Shown piece after piece: positions 50,109 through 59,029 of a stretch of 64,000 nucleotides of DNA. The position numbers and the translations under genes are program-made. The stretch's first letter is position 1; every line of letters begins with the position of its first letter. Under the pieces are notes generated by a model that saw only the letters and a list, made by a program, of their open reading frames with translations, did no database searches and was not told the DNA's origin. This DNA is from Streptomyces griseoloalbus (lineage in GTDB: Bacteria; Actinomycetota; Actinomycetes; Streptomycetales; Streptomycetaceae): positions 188,567 through 252,566 of the forward strand of contig BMUD01000012.1 in NCBI GenBank assembly GCA_014650015.1. Direction: 5' to 3'.

Positions 50109-52643
50109 ATGACGATGACGAATGGTTTCGTCGGCCCGGAGGGTGACCCGTTCGCAGAATTCCTCGCCCGCTTCTTCGGCGGCGCGCGCCCCCGCCAGAT
50201 CGACATCGGCCGCCTGCTCAGCCAGCCGGCCCGGGAGCTGGTGCGCGGCGCCGCCCAGTACGCCGCCGAGCACGGCAGCCGGGACCTGGACACCCAGCAT
50301 CTGCTGCGCGCCGCCCTCGCCGCCGAACCGACCCGGAGTCTGCTGACCCGGGCGGGCGCGGACCCGGACTCGCTGGCCTCACAGATCGACGACCGGTCCG
50401 GGCCGGTCCAGCACGGACCGGGCGACGCCCCGCCGCCGACGTCGCTGTCCCTGACGCCCGCCGTCAAAAGGGCACTGCTGGACGCGCACGAGATGGCCCG
50501 CGCCAGCGGCGCCGGTTACATCGGTCCGGAGCATGTGCTCAGCGCCCTGGCCGCCAACCCCGACTCGGCCGCCGGGCACATCCTCAACGCGGCCCGGTTC
50601 GCCCCCTCCGGCCCGCCGGAGGCCGCGGAGGCACCGCCGTCCCGGCCCGAGCGGCCCCGTCCCGCCACCGGCACGCCGACCCTGGACAAGTACGGACGCG
50701 ACCTCACCTCCCTGGCCCGCGAGGGCCGTATCGACCCGGTGATCGGACGGGACCAGGAGATCGAGCAGACCGTCGAGGTGCTCTCCCGGCGCGGCAAGAA
50801 CAACCCGGTGCTGATCGGTGACGCGGGCGTCGGCAAGACCGCCGTCGTGGAGGGGCTGGCGCAGCGGATCGCCGAGGGGGACGTGCCCGACACTCTCCTC
50901 GGCCGGCGCGTGGTGGCCCTGGACCTGACGGGCGTCGTCGCCGGGACCCGCTACCGGGGCGACTTCGAGGAACGGATGAACACCATCGTCGAGGAGATCC
51001 GCTCCCACTCCGACCGGCTGGTCATCTTCATCGACGAGCTGCACACCGTCGTCGGCGCCGGGGGCGGCGGCGAGGGCGGCTCCCTGGACGCCGGCAACAT
51101 CCTCAAGCCGGCCCTGGCCCGCGGTGAACTGCACATCGTGGGGGCGACCACGCTGGAGGAGTTCCGCCGGATCGAGAAGGACGCAGCGCTGGCCCGCCGC
51201 TTCCAGCCGATCATGGTGCCGGAGCCCACGCCCGCGGACGCGATCGAAATCCTGCGCGGTCTGCGGGACCGCTACGAGGCCCATCACCAGGTCCGCTACA
51301 CCGACGAGGCCCTGGTGGCGGCCGTGGAGCTGTCCGACCGCTATCTGAGCGACCGCCGGCTGCCGGACAAGGCCATCGACCTGATCGACCAGGCCGGCGC
51401 CCGGGTGCGGCTGCGGGCCCGCACCAAGGGCACGGACGTACGGGCCATGGAGCGTGAGATCGAGCAGCTGACCTGTGACAAGGACCAGGCGGTCGCCGAC
51501 GAGCAGTACGAGCAGGCCACGCAGCTGCGGGACCGCATCGTGGAGCTGAAGCAGCGGATCGCGCAGGCCGGTGGCGAGAGCGAGGTCGACGAGGGGCAGA
51601 GCCTGTGGGTGGACGCCGAGGCGATCGCCGAGGTGGTGGCCCGGCAGACGGGCATCCCGGTGAGCCGTCTCACCGAGGAGGAGAAGGACCGGCTGCTGGG
51701 GCTGGAGCGGCATCTGCACCAGCGGGTGGTCGGCCAGGACGAGGCGGTGCGGGTCGTCTCGGACGCGGTGCTGCGCTCCCGCGCGGGTCTCGGCAGCCCG
51801 GACCGGCCGATCGGCAGCTTCCTGTTCCTCGGGCCGACGGGCGTCGGCAAGACGGAGCTGGCGCGGGCGCTCGCCGAGGCCCTGTTCGGCAGTGTGGACC
51901 GGATGGTGCGCCTCGACATGAGCGAGTACCAGGAGCGGCACACGGTCAGTCGGCTGGTGGGCGCCCCGCCCGGCTATGTGGGGCACGAGGAGGCCGGGCA
52001 GCTGACCGAGGTGGTGCGCCGGCACCCGTACTCGCTGCTCCTGCTCGACGAGGTGGAGAAGGCGCACCCGGACGTCTTCAACATCCTGCTCCAGGTGCTC
52101 GATGACGGCCGGCTGACCGACTCGCAGGGCCGGACGGTGGACTTCACCAACACCGTCATCGTGATGACCAGCAATCTCGGTTCCGAGGCGATCACCCGGC
52201 GCGGGGCGACGCTGGGCTTCGCGTCGGGTGGCACGGAGGCGGACGAGGAGGCGCGGCGCGAACAGGTGCTGCGGCCACTGCGGGAGCACTTCCGGCCCGA
52301 GTTCCTCAACCGGATCGACGAGGTCGTGGTGTTCCGCCAGCTGACCGCCGAGGAGCTGCGGCGGATCACCGACCTGCTGCTGGAGAGCACCCGGCGCGGG
52401 CTGAAGGGCCGGGGCATCGCGGTCGACTTCACCGACGCGGCCGTGGACTGGCTGGCCGAGCGCGGCCACCAGCCCGAGTACGGCGCCCGGCCGCTGCGCC
52501 GCACCATCCAGCGGGAGGTCGACAACCAGCTCTCCCGGCTGCTGCTGGACGGCCGCGTCCAGGAGGGCGGCCGGGTGACGGTCGACGCGGAGGACGGGCG
52601 CCTGACGTTCCGTACGCGTCAGACGCCTGCCGCCGAGTTGTGA
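50109..52643 (+). CDS. ClpC/ClpB-type AAA+ ATPase
   Basis: An 844-aa Hsp100 unfoldase. A Clp-N domain pair (about 30-165) precedes two AAA+ modules with Walker A GDAGVGKT (about 237) and GPTGVGKT (about 575). A short middle insert with the UVR-like [16 protein letters not shown] indicates the ClpC subtype more than Clp[26 protein letters not shown] is the pore-loop region of module two. I see no clear ClpP-binding loop. It is shorter and more diverged than the housekeeping ClpC, so probably a second paralogue. GAAGGAA precedes the ATG. No HAIR or CtsR-like site was recognised upstream. Confidence 0.9.
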   Translation: MTMTNGFVGPEGDPFAEFLARFFGGARPRQIDIGRLLSQPARELVRGAAQYAAEHGSRDLDTQHLLRAALAAEPTRSLLTRAGADPDSLASQIDDRSGPVQHGPGDAPPPTSLSLTPAVKRALLDAHEMARASGAGYIGPEHVLSALAANPDSAAGHILNAARFAPSGPPEAAEAPPSRPERPRPATGTPTLDKYGRDLTSLAREGRIDPVIGRDQEIEQTVEVLSRRGKNNPVLIGDAGVGKTAVVEGLAQRIAEGDVPDTLLGRRVVALDLTGVVAGTRYRGDFEERMNTIVEEIRSHSDRLVIFIDELHTVVGAGGGGEGGSLDAGNILKPALARGELHIVGATTLEEFRRIEKDAALARRFQPIMVPEPTPADAIEILRGLRDRYEAHHQVRYTDEALVAAVELSDRYLSDRRLPDKAIDLIDQAGARVRLRARTKGTDVRAMEREIEQLTCDKDQAVADEQYEQATQLRDRIVELKQRIAQAGGESEVDEGQSLWVDAEAIAEVVARQTGIPVSRLTEEEKDRLLGLERHLHQRVVGQDEAVRVVSDAVLRSRAGLGSPDRPIGSFLFLGPTGVGKTELARALAEALFGSVDRMVRLDMSEYQERHTVSRLVGAPPGYVGHEEAGQLTEVVRRHPYSLLLLDEVEKAHPDVFNILLQVLDDGRLTDSQGRTVDFTNTVIVMTSNLGSEAITRRGATLGFASGGTEADEEARREQVLRPLREHFRPEFLNRIDEVVVFRQLTAEELRRITDLLLESTRRGLKGRGIAVDFTDAAVDWLAERGHQPEYGARPLRRTIQREVDNQLSRLLLDGRVQEGGRVTVDAEDGRLTFRTRQTPAAEL

Positions 52644-52646
52644 GCG

Positions 52647-52676
52647 GAGGGACGCCCCCGGGTGGGGGCGTCCCTC
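52647..52676. terminator. 13-bp perfect hairpin after clp gene
   Basis: GAGGGACGCCCCC (52647-52659), loop GGGT, then the exact complement (52664-52676), 4 bp after the clp stop. It lies between convergent clp and gamma-glutamyltransferase genes and is a good bidirectional terminator. Confidence 0.85.
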
Positions 52677-52696
52677 ACGTCCGCGGGTGTCCGCGT

Positions 52697-54514
52697 CTAC
52701 CGCGACGGGTGTACGACCATCGCCGAGCCGCCGCCCCTGCGGACCTTCTCGGCCGCCGCGAGCCACGTGCCGTCCGGCAGTCGCTGGATGCCCGTGGTCG
52801 CGCCGATCTCCGGGTTCTCCCGGAAGGAGTGCCCGATGGCCTCCAGGCTCTGCCGCAGCTCACTGCCGTACAGGCCGGGTTCGAGTTCCGTCTGCGCCGT
52901 GTTGCGCTGGCTGGCGCGCGGCGCGGCGATCGCGTCGACCAGGGGCAGTTGGCGGTCGAGGAACCCGGTGAGGGTCTGCAGCACGGTGGTGATGATGGTG
53001 GAACCGCCGGGCGAGCCGAGCGCCACCACCGGCCGGTCGTGCCGGTCGAGCACGATCGTCGGTGAGATGGACGACCGCGGCCGCTTGCCGGGACCCGGCA
53101 GGTTCGGGTCGTGCACGGCCGGGTTCGCCGGGGCGAAGGAGAAGTCCGTCAGTTCGTTGTTGAGCAGGAAACCGCGGCCGGGCACGGTGATGCCGCTGCC
53201 GCCGGTCTGCTCGATGGTGAGGGTGTAGGCGACGACGTTGCCCCACCGGTCGGCGGTGGTGAGGTGCGTGGTGTTCTCGCCCTCGTACGTCGTCGGGGCC
53301 GCCTTGCCACCGCTCGCGCAGGGCCGCGGGTTACGCGGGTCGCCGGGGGCGAGCGGGCTGGTGAGGACCGCGTCGTCCTTGATGAGGCACTCGCGCGAGT
53401 CGGCGAACCGCTGGGAGAGCAGGTCCTTCGTCGGTACGTCCTCGAAGGCCGGATCGCCGACCCAGCGGCCCCGGTCCGCGAACGCGATGCGGCTCGCCTC
53501 GATGTAGCGGTGCAGGTACTGGACGTCGCTCGCCTTGGACAGGTCGGTGCGCTCGAGGATGTTGAGGGCCTCGCCGACCGTCGTGCCACCGGAGGAGGAC
53601 GGCGCGATGGAGTAGACGTCCAGGCCGCGGTACGAGGTCTTCGTGGGCGGCTGGAACTTGGCGCGGTACACGGCGAGGTCACGCGGGGACAGGTCGCCGG
53701 GGCGGGCGTTCCAGCCGGAATCCGGGTCCACGGGCGGCTTGTTGACCGTGTTCACGATGTCGCGGCCGATGTCGCCCCGGTACAGGGCGTCGACGCCCTT
53801 GCGGCGCAACTCCTCGTAGGTGCGGGCCAGATCGGGGTTCTTGAAGGTGGAGCCGACGACGGGGAGTCGGCCGCCCGGCAGGAACAGCTCCGCCGTGTCG
53901 GGGAAGTGGCGGAAGCGGGTCTCGTTGGCGGCGGTCTGCGACCGGAAGGTGTCGTCGACGGTGAAGCCGTCGCGGGCGAGACGTTCGGCGGGCTTGAGGA
54001 CCGTCCCCAGGCTGCTGTTGCCCCACGCGGCGAGCGCCCGCTGCCAGGTGGCGGGCGTGCCGGGGGTGCCGACACCGAGACCGCTGGTGACGGCTTCGGC
54101 GAACGGGATCGGCTTGCCGTTCTCCAGGAACAGGCCGGAGTCGGCGGTCAGCGGGGCGGTCTCGCGGCCGTCGATGGTGTGCACGGTGCGCGACCGTGCG
54201 TCGTAGTAGACGAAGTAGCCGCCTCCGCCGATGCCGGCCGAATAGGGCTCGGTGACGCCGAGCGCGGCGGCCGTGGCGACGGCCGCGTCGACGGCGTTGC
54301 CGCCCTTCCTCAGGACCTCGATCCCGGCGGCGGACGCGTCGGTGTCGACGCTGGAGACCGCGCCGCCGTAACCGACGGCCATCGGGACCTTGGGGGCGTG
54401 CGGGGTGGGTCCGTCGTGCTGGGCCGGCCGGTCGGGCGGCGCCGCCGCCCCCACCGACATCACGGCGGCACCGACCGCCAGGACTGCGAGACTCCGTGCG
54501 ACAGGGCGACGCAT
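52697..54514 (-). CDS. ggt: secreted gamma-glutamyltransferase
   Basis: A 605-aa exported proenzyme of the GGT family, cleaving gamma-glutamyl bonds of glutathione and related compounds outside the cell. The N-terminal signal (ARSLAVLAVGAAVMSVGAAA) precedes EVLRKGGNAVDAAVATAAALGVTEPYSAGIGGGGYFVYYD. The self-cleavage and catalytic threonine is in ENTTHLTTADRWGNVVAYT, with PGGSTIITTVLQTLTGFLDRQL downstream. ATG 54514 is chosen with GGAGG 5 nt upstream. It is the classical extracellular type, only distantly similar to the family member at 17.3-19.1 kb. Confidence 0.93.
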   Translation of the reverse strand: MRRPVARSLAVLAVGAAVMSVGAAAPPDRPAQHDGPTPHAPKVPMAVGYGGAVSSVDTDASAAGIEVLRKGGNAVDAAVATAAALGVTEPYSAGIGGGGYFVYYDARSRTVHTIDGRETAPLTADSGLFLENGKPIPFAEAVTSGLGVGTPGTPATWQRALAAWGNSSLGTVLKPAERLARDGFTVDDTFRSQTAANETRFRHFPDTAELFLPGGRLPVVGSTFKNPDLARTYEELRRKGVDALYRGDIGRDIVNTVNKPPVDPDSGWNARPGDLSPRDLAVYRAKFQPPTKTSYRGLDVYSIAPSSSGGTTVGEALNILERTDLSKASDVQYLHRYIEASRIAFADRGRWVGDPAFEDVPTKDLLSQRFADSRECLIKDDAVLTSPLAPGDPRNPRPCASGGKAAPTTYEGENTTHLTTADRWGNVVAYTLTIEQTGGSGITVPGRGFLLNNELTDFSFAPANPAVHDPNLPGPGKRPRSSISPTIVLDRHDRPVVALGSPGGSTIITTVLQTLTGFLDRQLPLVDAIAAPRASQRNTAQTELEPGLYGSELRQSLEAIGHSFRENPEIGATTGIQRLPDGTWLAAAEKVRRGGGSAMVVHPSR

Positions 54515-54750
54515 CCGCACCTCCAGTAAAGGGACGTCCGCGCAGCTTAGTTCGTCGCCATGCTCTCGTCAGTGAGGTCGCGGGGTGTGCCGTCCCCGCG
54601 TTGCGGGACGGCCCGCGGCCTGCGGCGACTCCCGCCGCCCAGCGACGATGGACCGGGCGTCCTGACGTTGGCCGTTCGCCCCCTATCGGGTCTTGCTCCG
54701 CGCCCGCCGGCGCCGGCCTGGTGGCCGTCAGACCGGCGGACGGGGCGACG

Positions 54751-55356
54751 TCACGCGGGGACGCCGAGCGGCGGGTGCTCGAGCACGCGGGGCTTGTACT
54801 CGACCAGCTGGATGCGGCCGTCGAAGGTGCGGTGCTCGATCATCTCGAGGGCGACGTCCGGATAGCCGTCGTAGATGCGTTCTTCGCCCGTGGCCCCGGT
54901 GATCACCGGGAACATCACGACCCGGAAGCGGTCGACGAGTCCGGCTCGTAGCAGGGACCGGCACAGGCTGAGGCTGCCGATCGTGCTGAGGAGCCCCGAG
55001 CCACTCGACTTCATGGCGCGGACCGCCTCGACGGCGTCGTCGCGGACGAGCGTGGAGTTGGCCCACGTCAGTGGCTCCTCGAGTGAGGAGGAGAACACCA
55101 CCTTGGACGCTTGCGTGAGCTCGTCGACGGACGCCTCTTCCTCGGGCCTGAACTCGTCTTGGCCATGCGGGACCTCGCCTGCGGCGAAGCCCGACATCAG
55201 GCGGTAGGTGTTCGCTCCCATCAGGTAGGTGGCCTCGGGCTGCCCGCCGAGCCATGCGAGGTACTCCGGGCCCTCGAGGCCCCAGAACCCGGGCCAACCC
55301 TCTCCCGACGCGTGGCCGTCGAGGGAGGTGATGAAGTCGACGAGAAGCTCCGACAT
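54751..55356 (-). CDS. dihydrofolate reductase family protein (RibD C-terminal-like)
   Basis: A 201-aa protein of the DHFR/RibD-C superfamily that typically reduces a pteridine- or flavin-like substrate with NADPH. It begins LLVDFITSLDGHASGEGWPGFWG and has EATYLMGANTYRLMSGFA, KVVFSSSLEEPLTWANSTLV and GSGLLSTIGSLSLCRSLLRAGLVDRFRVVMFPVITG. Members of this group are mostly uncharacterised in Streptomyces. ATG 55356 has AGGAAAGGA 7 nt upstream. Confidence 0.87.
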   Translation of the reverse strand: MSELLVDFITSLDGHASGEGWPGFWGLEGPEYLAWLGGQPEATYLMGANTYRLMSGFAAGEVPHGQDEFRPEEEASVDELTQASKVVFSSSLEEPLTWANSTLVRDDAVEAVRAMKSSGSGLLSTIGSLSLCRSLLRAGLVDRFRVVMFPVITGATGEERIYDGYPDVALEMIEHRTFDGRIQLVEYKPRVLEHPPLGVPA

Positions 55357-55570
55357 GGCGGTGTCCTTTCCTGGGGTGTCACGTGTCACGAGCTTGGACC
55401 GGCCGGGAGCCACAAACTCATCCGCCGCGCTGTGGAGTAACGAGAAAACCCGACGCGGCAGCCGATCAGGTCGGCGGAGCGGCACTCCGGAACTCGAAGC
55501 CGCCCTGGCCTGCGGCGGCAGGGCGTCGGTGACGCTCCACCCCGTCACCGCTATCTCCACCGGTGTCACA

Positions 55571-55906
55571 ATGAGTGCCGACGCACTCCGGTGCGCGCTG
55601 TGTCCACTTGAGTTGAACAGCGCCGAGGAGATCGAGGTGGCGGCCTGGTACCTGGAGGAGCTGACGGACACCGCGATACCGCTCGTCCCGGAGCTGGTGG
55701 CCAACGCGGTCAACCACACGAACAGTCGCGTGGTCCGGGTCGTCGGCACACGGCCCAGTGCGCGGTTCGTGCGGATCGGGGTCGTCGACAGAGCCCGTGT
55801 GCTGCCGGAGCCGGCCAAGCCCAGTGGCGACTCGCACGGCCCACCGGGCGACCTCAGTCCTTCCGCCGGCACATCACGGGGCACAACCCGTCCGGCGCGC
55901 AGCTGA
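55571..55906 (+). pseudogene. HATPase (RsbW/anti-sigma-like) domain fragment
   Basis: The product contains EEIEVAAWYLEELTDTAIPLVPELVANAVNHTNSRVVRV, carrying the N-box (ELVANAVNH) of a GHKL ATPase related to RsbW-type regulators common in Streptomyces. After VVDRARVLPEPAKPSGD the sequence loses the expected glycine-rich ATP lid and ends in low-complexity residues, so the C-terminal half is missing or frameshifted. ATG 55571 may or may not be used. Partner anti-sigma-antagonist genes are absent. Confidence 0.55.
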
Positions 55907-56133
55907 CCTTCTCCTCGCGGCGAACGACCCGGCGTACAGGTCGGTTCCGCTGCGCGAGCAGTGATCTCCGACTGCCGCCGGACGGGACTGGCCGATGTGA
56001 ACCGCCGCCCTCGCGGGCGGTCCCCTCCCGGCGGTGGCGTCCCCGCTCCTGGCGCGAAGTCCCTTCCCTCGCCGGGATGAAGGGAACACTCTAGTCGAGG
56101 TCCGGACGGACGGGTTTCCGGACGTCACCCCGC

Positions 56134-56877
56134 TCAGTGCTTGAGGATCTTGGAGAGGAAGTCCCTGGCCCTGTCGCTGTTCGGGTTGCCGAAGAACTCG
56201 TCGGGCGTGCGGTCCTCGACGATCCGGCCGTCGGCCATGAAGACCACGCGGTGGGCGGCCGAGCGGGCGAAGCCCATCTCGTGCGTGACCACGATCATGG
56301 TCATGCCCTCGGCGGCGAGTTGCCGCATGACCTCCAGCACCTCGTTGATCATCTCCGGGTCCAGCGCGGAGGTCGGCTCGTCGAACAGCATCACCTTGGG
56401 CTCCATGGCCAGCGCCCTCGCGATCGCCACGCGCTGCTGCTGACCGCCCGAGAGCTGCGCCGGGTACTTGTCCGCCTGGTCGGCGACGCCGACACGGTCG
56501 AGGAGTTCGTGGGAGCGCCGGTCGGCGTCCTCCTTCTTGCGGCCGCGGACCTTGACCTGGCCCAGCGAGACGTTCTGGAGAACGGTCTTGTGCGCGAAGA
56601 GGTTGAACGACTGGAAGACCATGCCTACATCGGCGCGCAGCCGTGCCAGCTCCTTGCCCTCGTGCGGGAGCGGCTGCCCGTCCAGCGCGATCGTGCCGGA
56701 CTGGATGGTCTCCAGCCTGTTGATGGCCCGGCACAGGGTCGATTTCCCCGATCCCGACGGGCCGATGACGACGACCACCTCTCCCCTGGCCACGGTGAGA
56801 TCGATGTCCTGCAGGACATGCAGATCCCCGAAGTACTTGTTGACGTCACGCAACTCGATCAGCGGATCGACGGCCAT
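56134..56877 (-). CDS. gluA: amino acid ABC transporter ATPase (GluA/GlnQ-like), orphan
   Basis: A 247-aa polar amino acid importer ATPase. Walker A IGPSGSGKSTLCRAINRLE, Q-loop VGMVFQSFNLFAHKTVLQN, signature LSGGQQQRVAIARALAMEP, Walker B MLFDEPTSALDPE and VTHEMGFARSAAHRVVFM are those of the GlnQ/GluA group. Such genes normally lead a gluABCD operon with a binding protein and two permeases. Here nothing resembling them follows; the next 227 bp are non-coding and then comes an unrelated fragment. ATG 56877 has GGGG 5 nt upstream. It may serve a transporter encoded elsewhere or be a stranded remnant. Confidence 0.92.
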   Translation of the reverse strand: MAVDPLIELRDVNKYFGDLHVLQDIDLTVARGEVVVVIGPSGSGKSTLCRAINRLETIQSGTIALDGQPLPHEGKELARLRADVGMVFQSFNLFAHKTVLQNVSLGQVKVRGRKKEDADRRSHELLDRVGVADQADKYPAQLSGGQQQRVAIARALAMEPKVMLFDEPTSALDPEMINEVLEVMRQLAAEGMTMIVVTHEMGFARSAAHRVVFMADGRIVEDRTPDEFFGNPNSDRARDFLSKILKH

Positions 56878-57021
56878 ACCCACCCCTACTCACTCTCTGT
56901 GTGGTGGTCGCCGCAACGTATCCAGGCAAGATCGCCGGGTGGGCGCGACACGCACTTGTCGGTCATTAGCCGTATTTACAGCGAGCTGCGGGATGTACAC
57001 CGAACTGCGGGAGCCGGGGCT

Positions 57022-57429
57022 TCACGCCTCGGCGACCTCCGCGTACAGCTGCGACAGCTCGGGAACACCGCTGGCCGCCCACTCGTGCCCCGCGTCCACG
57101 ACGTCGAACTCCCGGCCGGAGGTGAGCCGTACGACCGGCTGCCCGTCGGCCCGGATCTCCCAGGCGGCCCCCGGCACGGTACGCACGATGACGGTGCCGA
57201 GATACAGCCCCGCGTCGTTGCCCAGCCAGGTCGACGTCTCCTCGTCGTCCCGCCAGCCCGGCACCAGTTGGTCCAGCGCCTCCAACGAGGCCGGGGAGTC
57301 GTCCAGTCGGACACCCGCCCGGTACGCCTGGGAGCGCAACAGTTCACACTCGGCCAGGAGTTCCGCGATGCCCTCGGGATCGGGAACCCCGGCTTTCTGG
57401 CGCCGGTTGCCCAGGAAAGGGATGTTCAT
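57022..57429 (-). CDS. conserved hypothetical protein (DUF6278-like)
   Basis: A 135-aa soluble acidic protein: MNIPFLGNRRQKAGVPDPEG, then LDQLVPGWRDDEETSTWLGNDAGLYLGTVIVRTVPGAAWEIRADGQPVVRLTSGREFDVVDAG. The pattern matches small streptomycete proteins I associate with DUF6278; no biochemical role is known. It lies next to the exonuclease III gene on the same strand (74 bp apart) but nothing ties their functions together. Confidence 0.72.
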   Translation of the reverse strand: MNIPFLGNRRQKAGVPDPEGIAELLAECELLRSQAYRAGVRLDDSPASLEALDQLVPGWRDDEETSTWLGNDAGLYLGTVIVRTVPGAAWEIRADGQPVVRLTSGREFDVVDAGHEWAASGVPELSQLYAEVAEA

Positions 57430-57503
57430 ACCTCCAGCCTGTCATTCGTACCGCCCCTGGCACCACAGGCGCGCGGGGTCGGACGACGGCTGCCGGCGGG
57501 TGG

Positions 57504-58283
57504 TTACACGTCCAGGTCCACCACGACCGGTGCGTGGTCCGAGGCGCCCTTGCCCTTGCGCTCCTCGCGGTCGACGTAGGAGTCCGTGACCGCCTTCGCG
57601 AAGGGCTCGTTGCCGTACACCAGGTCGATGCGCATGCCGCGGTTCTTGGGGAAGCAGAGCTGGCGGTAGTCCCAGTAGGTGAACGGGTGCTCGTACTTCA
57701 GCGGGCGCGGGACGACGTCGGACAGGCCGGCGCCGCGCAGGGAGGCGAGGGCGGCGCGCTCGGCGGGGGTGACGTGGGTGGAGCCCTCGAAGGCGGCCCG
57801 GTCGTAGACGTCGTCGTCGGTCGGCGCCACGTTGTAGTCGCCCATCACCGCGAACGGGCGGCTGCCCGCCGCGTCGCCGGCCACGGCGGCCCGCAGCGCC
57901 TCGATCCACTGGAGCTTGTACGCGTAGTGGGGGTGCTCCACCTCACGGCCGTTCGGCACGTAGACCGACCAGACGCGGACCGGGCCGCAGGTCGCGGAGA
58001 TCGCACGGGGTTCGACCGAGCCGTCGTAACCCGGGTCGCCCGGCAGGCCCTTGACGACGTCCTCCAGACCGACGCGGGAGAGCACCGCCACGCCGTTCCA
58101 CCGGCCGGTGGCGTGCACCGCCGACTCGTAGCCCAGTTCACGCAGCTGCTCCGCCGGGAACTGATCCTCGGCGACCTTGGCCTCCTGGAGGCACAGCACG
58201 TCCGTGCCACTGCTCTCCAGCCAGGCCAGGAGCCTCGGCAGGCGGGCGGTGATCGAGTTCACGTTCCAGGTCGCGATGCGCAT
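57504..58283 (-). CDS. xthA: exodeoxyribonuclease III
   Basis: A 259-aa AP endonuclease/3'-5' exonuclease of the EEP fold used in base excision repair. Visible motifs are MRIATWNVNSITARLPRLL, LCLQEAKVAEDQFP (catalytic Glu), VYVPNGREV, GDYNVAPTDDDVYD, FTYWDYR and the terminal SDHAPVVVDL. ATG 58283 is used because MRIATWN is the conserved start; the frame extends 30 bp further. It could complement the base-excision enzymes at 4.9-6.4 kb. Confidence 0.95.
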   Translation of the reverse strand: MRIATWNVNSITARLPRLLAWLESSGTDVLCLQEAKVAEDQFPAEQLRELGYESAVHATGRWNGVAVLSRVGLEDVVKGLPGDPGYDGSVEPRAISATCGPVRVWSVYVPNGREVEHPHYAYKLQWIEALRAAVAGDAAGSRPFAVMGDYNVAPTDDDVYDRAAFEGSTHVTPAERAALASLRGAGLSDVVPRPLKYEHPFTYWDYRQLCFPKNRGMRIDLVYGNEPFAKAVTDSYVDREERKGKGASDHAPVVVDLDV

Positions 58284-58335
58284 GTCCCACAACCTACCGG
58301 GCGCCTCCGACAACCCTCGACCGCCGCCCGCGGGC

Positions 58336-58971
58336 TCAGAGCTCGGCCGAGCCGCCCGGGGCGAGCCGCAGGTGTTCCGAGCCGCCGAGGGCGCCGATCT
58401 GGCGGTCGTAGACCGGGCGGGCGAGGTCGGTGAGCAGGGCGTCGTGGATGTCGTAGGCGCGCTGCGGCCGCACCTCGCGAACGTAGTCGATGACCTCCGC
58501 GATCTTGTTCCAGGGGGCCATGACGGGCAGCATCAGCGTCTCGACCGGCTGGTCGGGGACGGTGAGGGCGTCGCCGGGGTGGAAGAGCTTCCCGCCGTCG
58601 ACGAGGTAGCCCACGTTGGTGACGCGCGGGATGTCCGGGTGGATGACCGCGTGCAGTTCACCGTGGACCTGTATGTCGAAGCCCGCGGCGGTGAAGGTGT
58701 CACCGTGACCGACGGTGTGCACGCGGCCCGGGAACGCCGCCGAGATCTGGTCCGCGACCGACTTCAGGGTCCAGACCTCGACGGCCGGGTCGGCCTCCAG
58801 GGCGCTGCGCAGCCGGCCCTCGTCGAAGTGGTCGGGGTGCTCGTGCGTGACCAGGACGGCGTCCGCGCCGAGTGCGGCGTCCTCCTCGCTGAACCCTCCG
58901 GGGTCGAGGACGAGGACGCGTCCGTCCTTCTCCAGGCGGACGCAGGAGTGCGACTTCTTCGTGAGCTTCAT
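58336..58971 (-). CDS. MBL-fold metallo-hydrolase (UlaG/YtkL-like)
   Basis: A 211-aa metallo-beta-lactamase-fold hydrolase. MKLTKKSHSCVRLEKDGRVLVLDPGGF opens the domain, the HxHxDH metal motif reads VTHEHPDHFDEG, and later ligands are in ELHAVIHP, LFHPGDALT and YDIHDALL. The small size and HSC start resemble UlaG/YtkL-type hydrolases of unknown substrate. It is 52 bp upstream of xthA on the same strand. Confidence 0.87.
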   Translation of the reverse strand: MKLTKKSHSCVRLEKDGRVLVLDPGGFSEEDAALGADAVLVTHEHPDHFDEGRLRSALEADPAVEVWTLKSVADQISAAFPGRVHTVGHGDTFTAAGFDIQVHGELHAVIHPDIPRVTNVGYLVDGGKLFHPGDALTVPDQPVETLMLPVMAPWNKIAEVIDYVREVRPQRAYDIHDALLTDLARPVYDRQIGALGGSEHLRLAPGGSAEL

Positions 58972-59029
58972 GCATCCATCCTGCCCCTCGCGCCCACGGC
59001 CGCGCGGAGCGCCGCCCGCGGCCCGGGGC

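Noticed and set aside
17264-54514. The two gamma-glutamyltransferase-like genes as a recent duplication
   Set aside because: They differ in export signal, in the processing site (GDTCHL versus ENTTHL) and in most of the sequence; they belong to different subfamilies.
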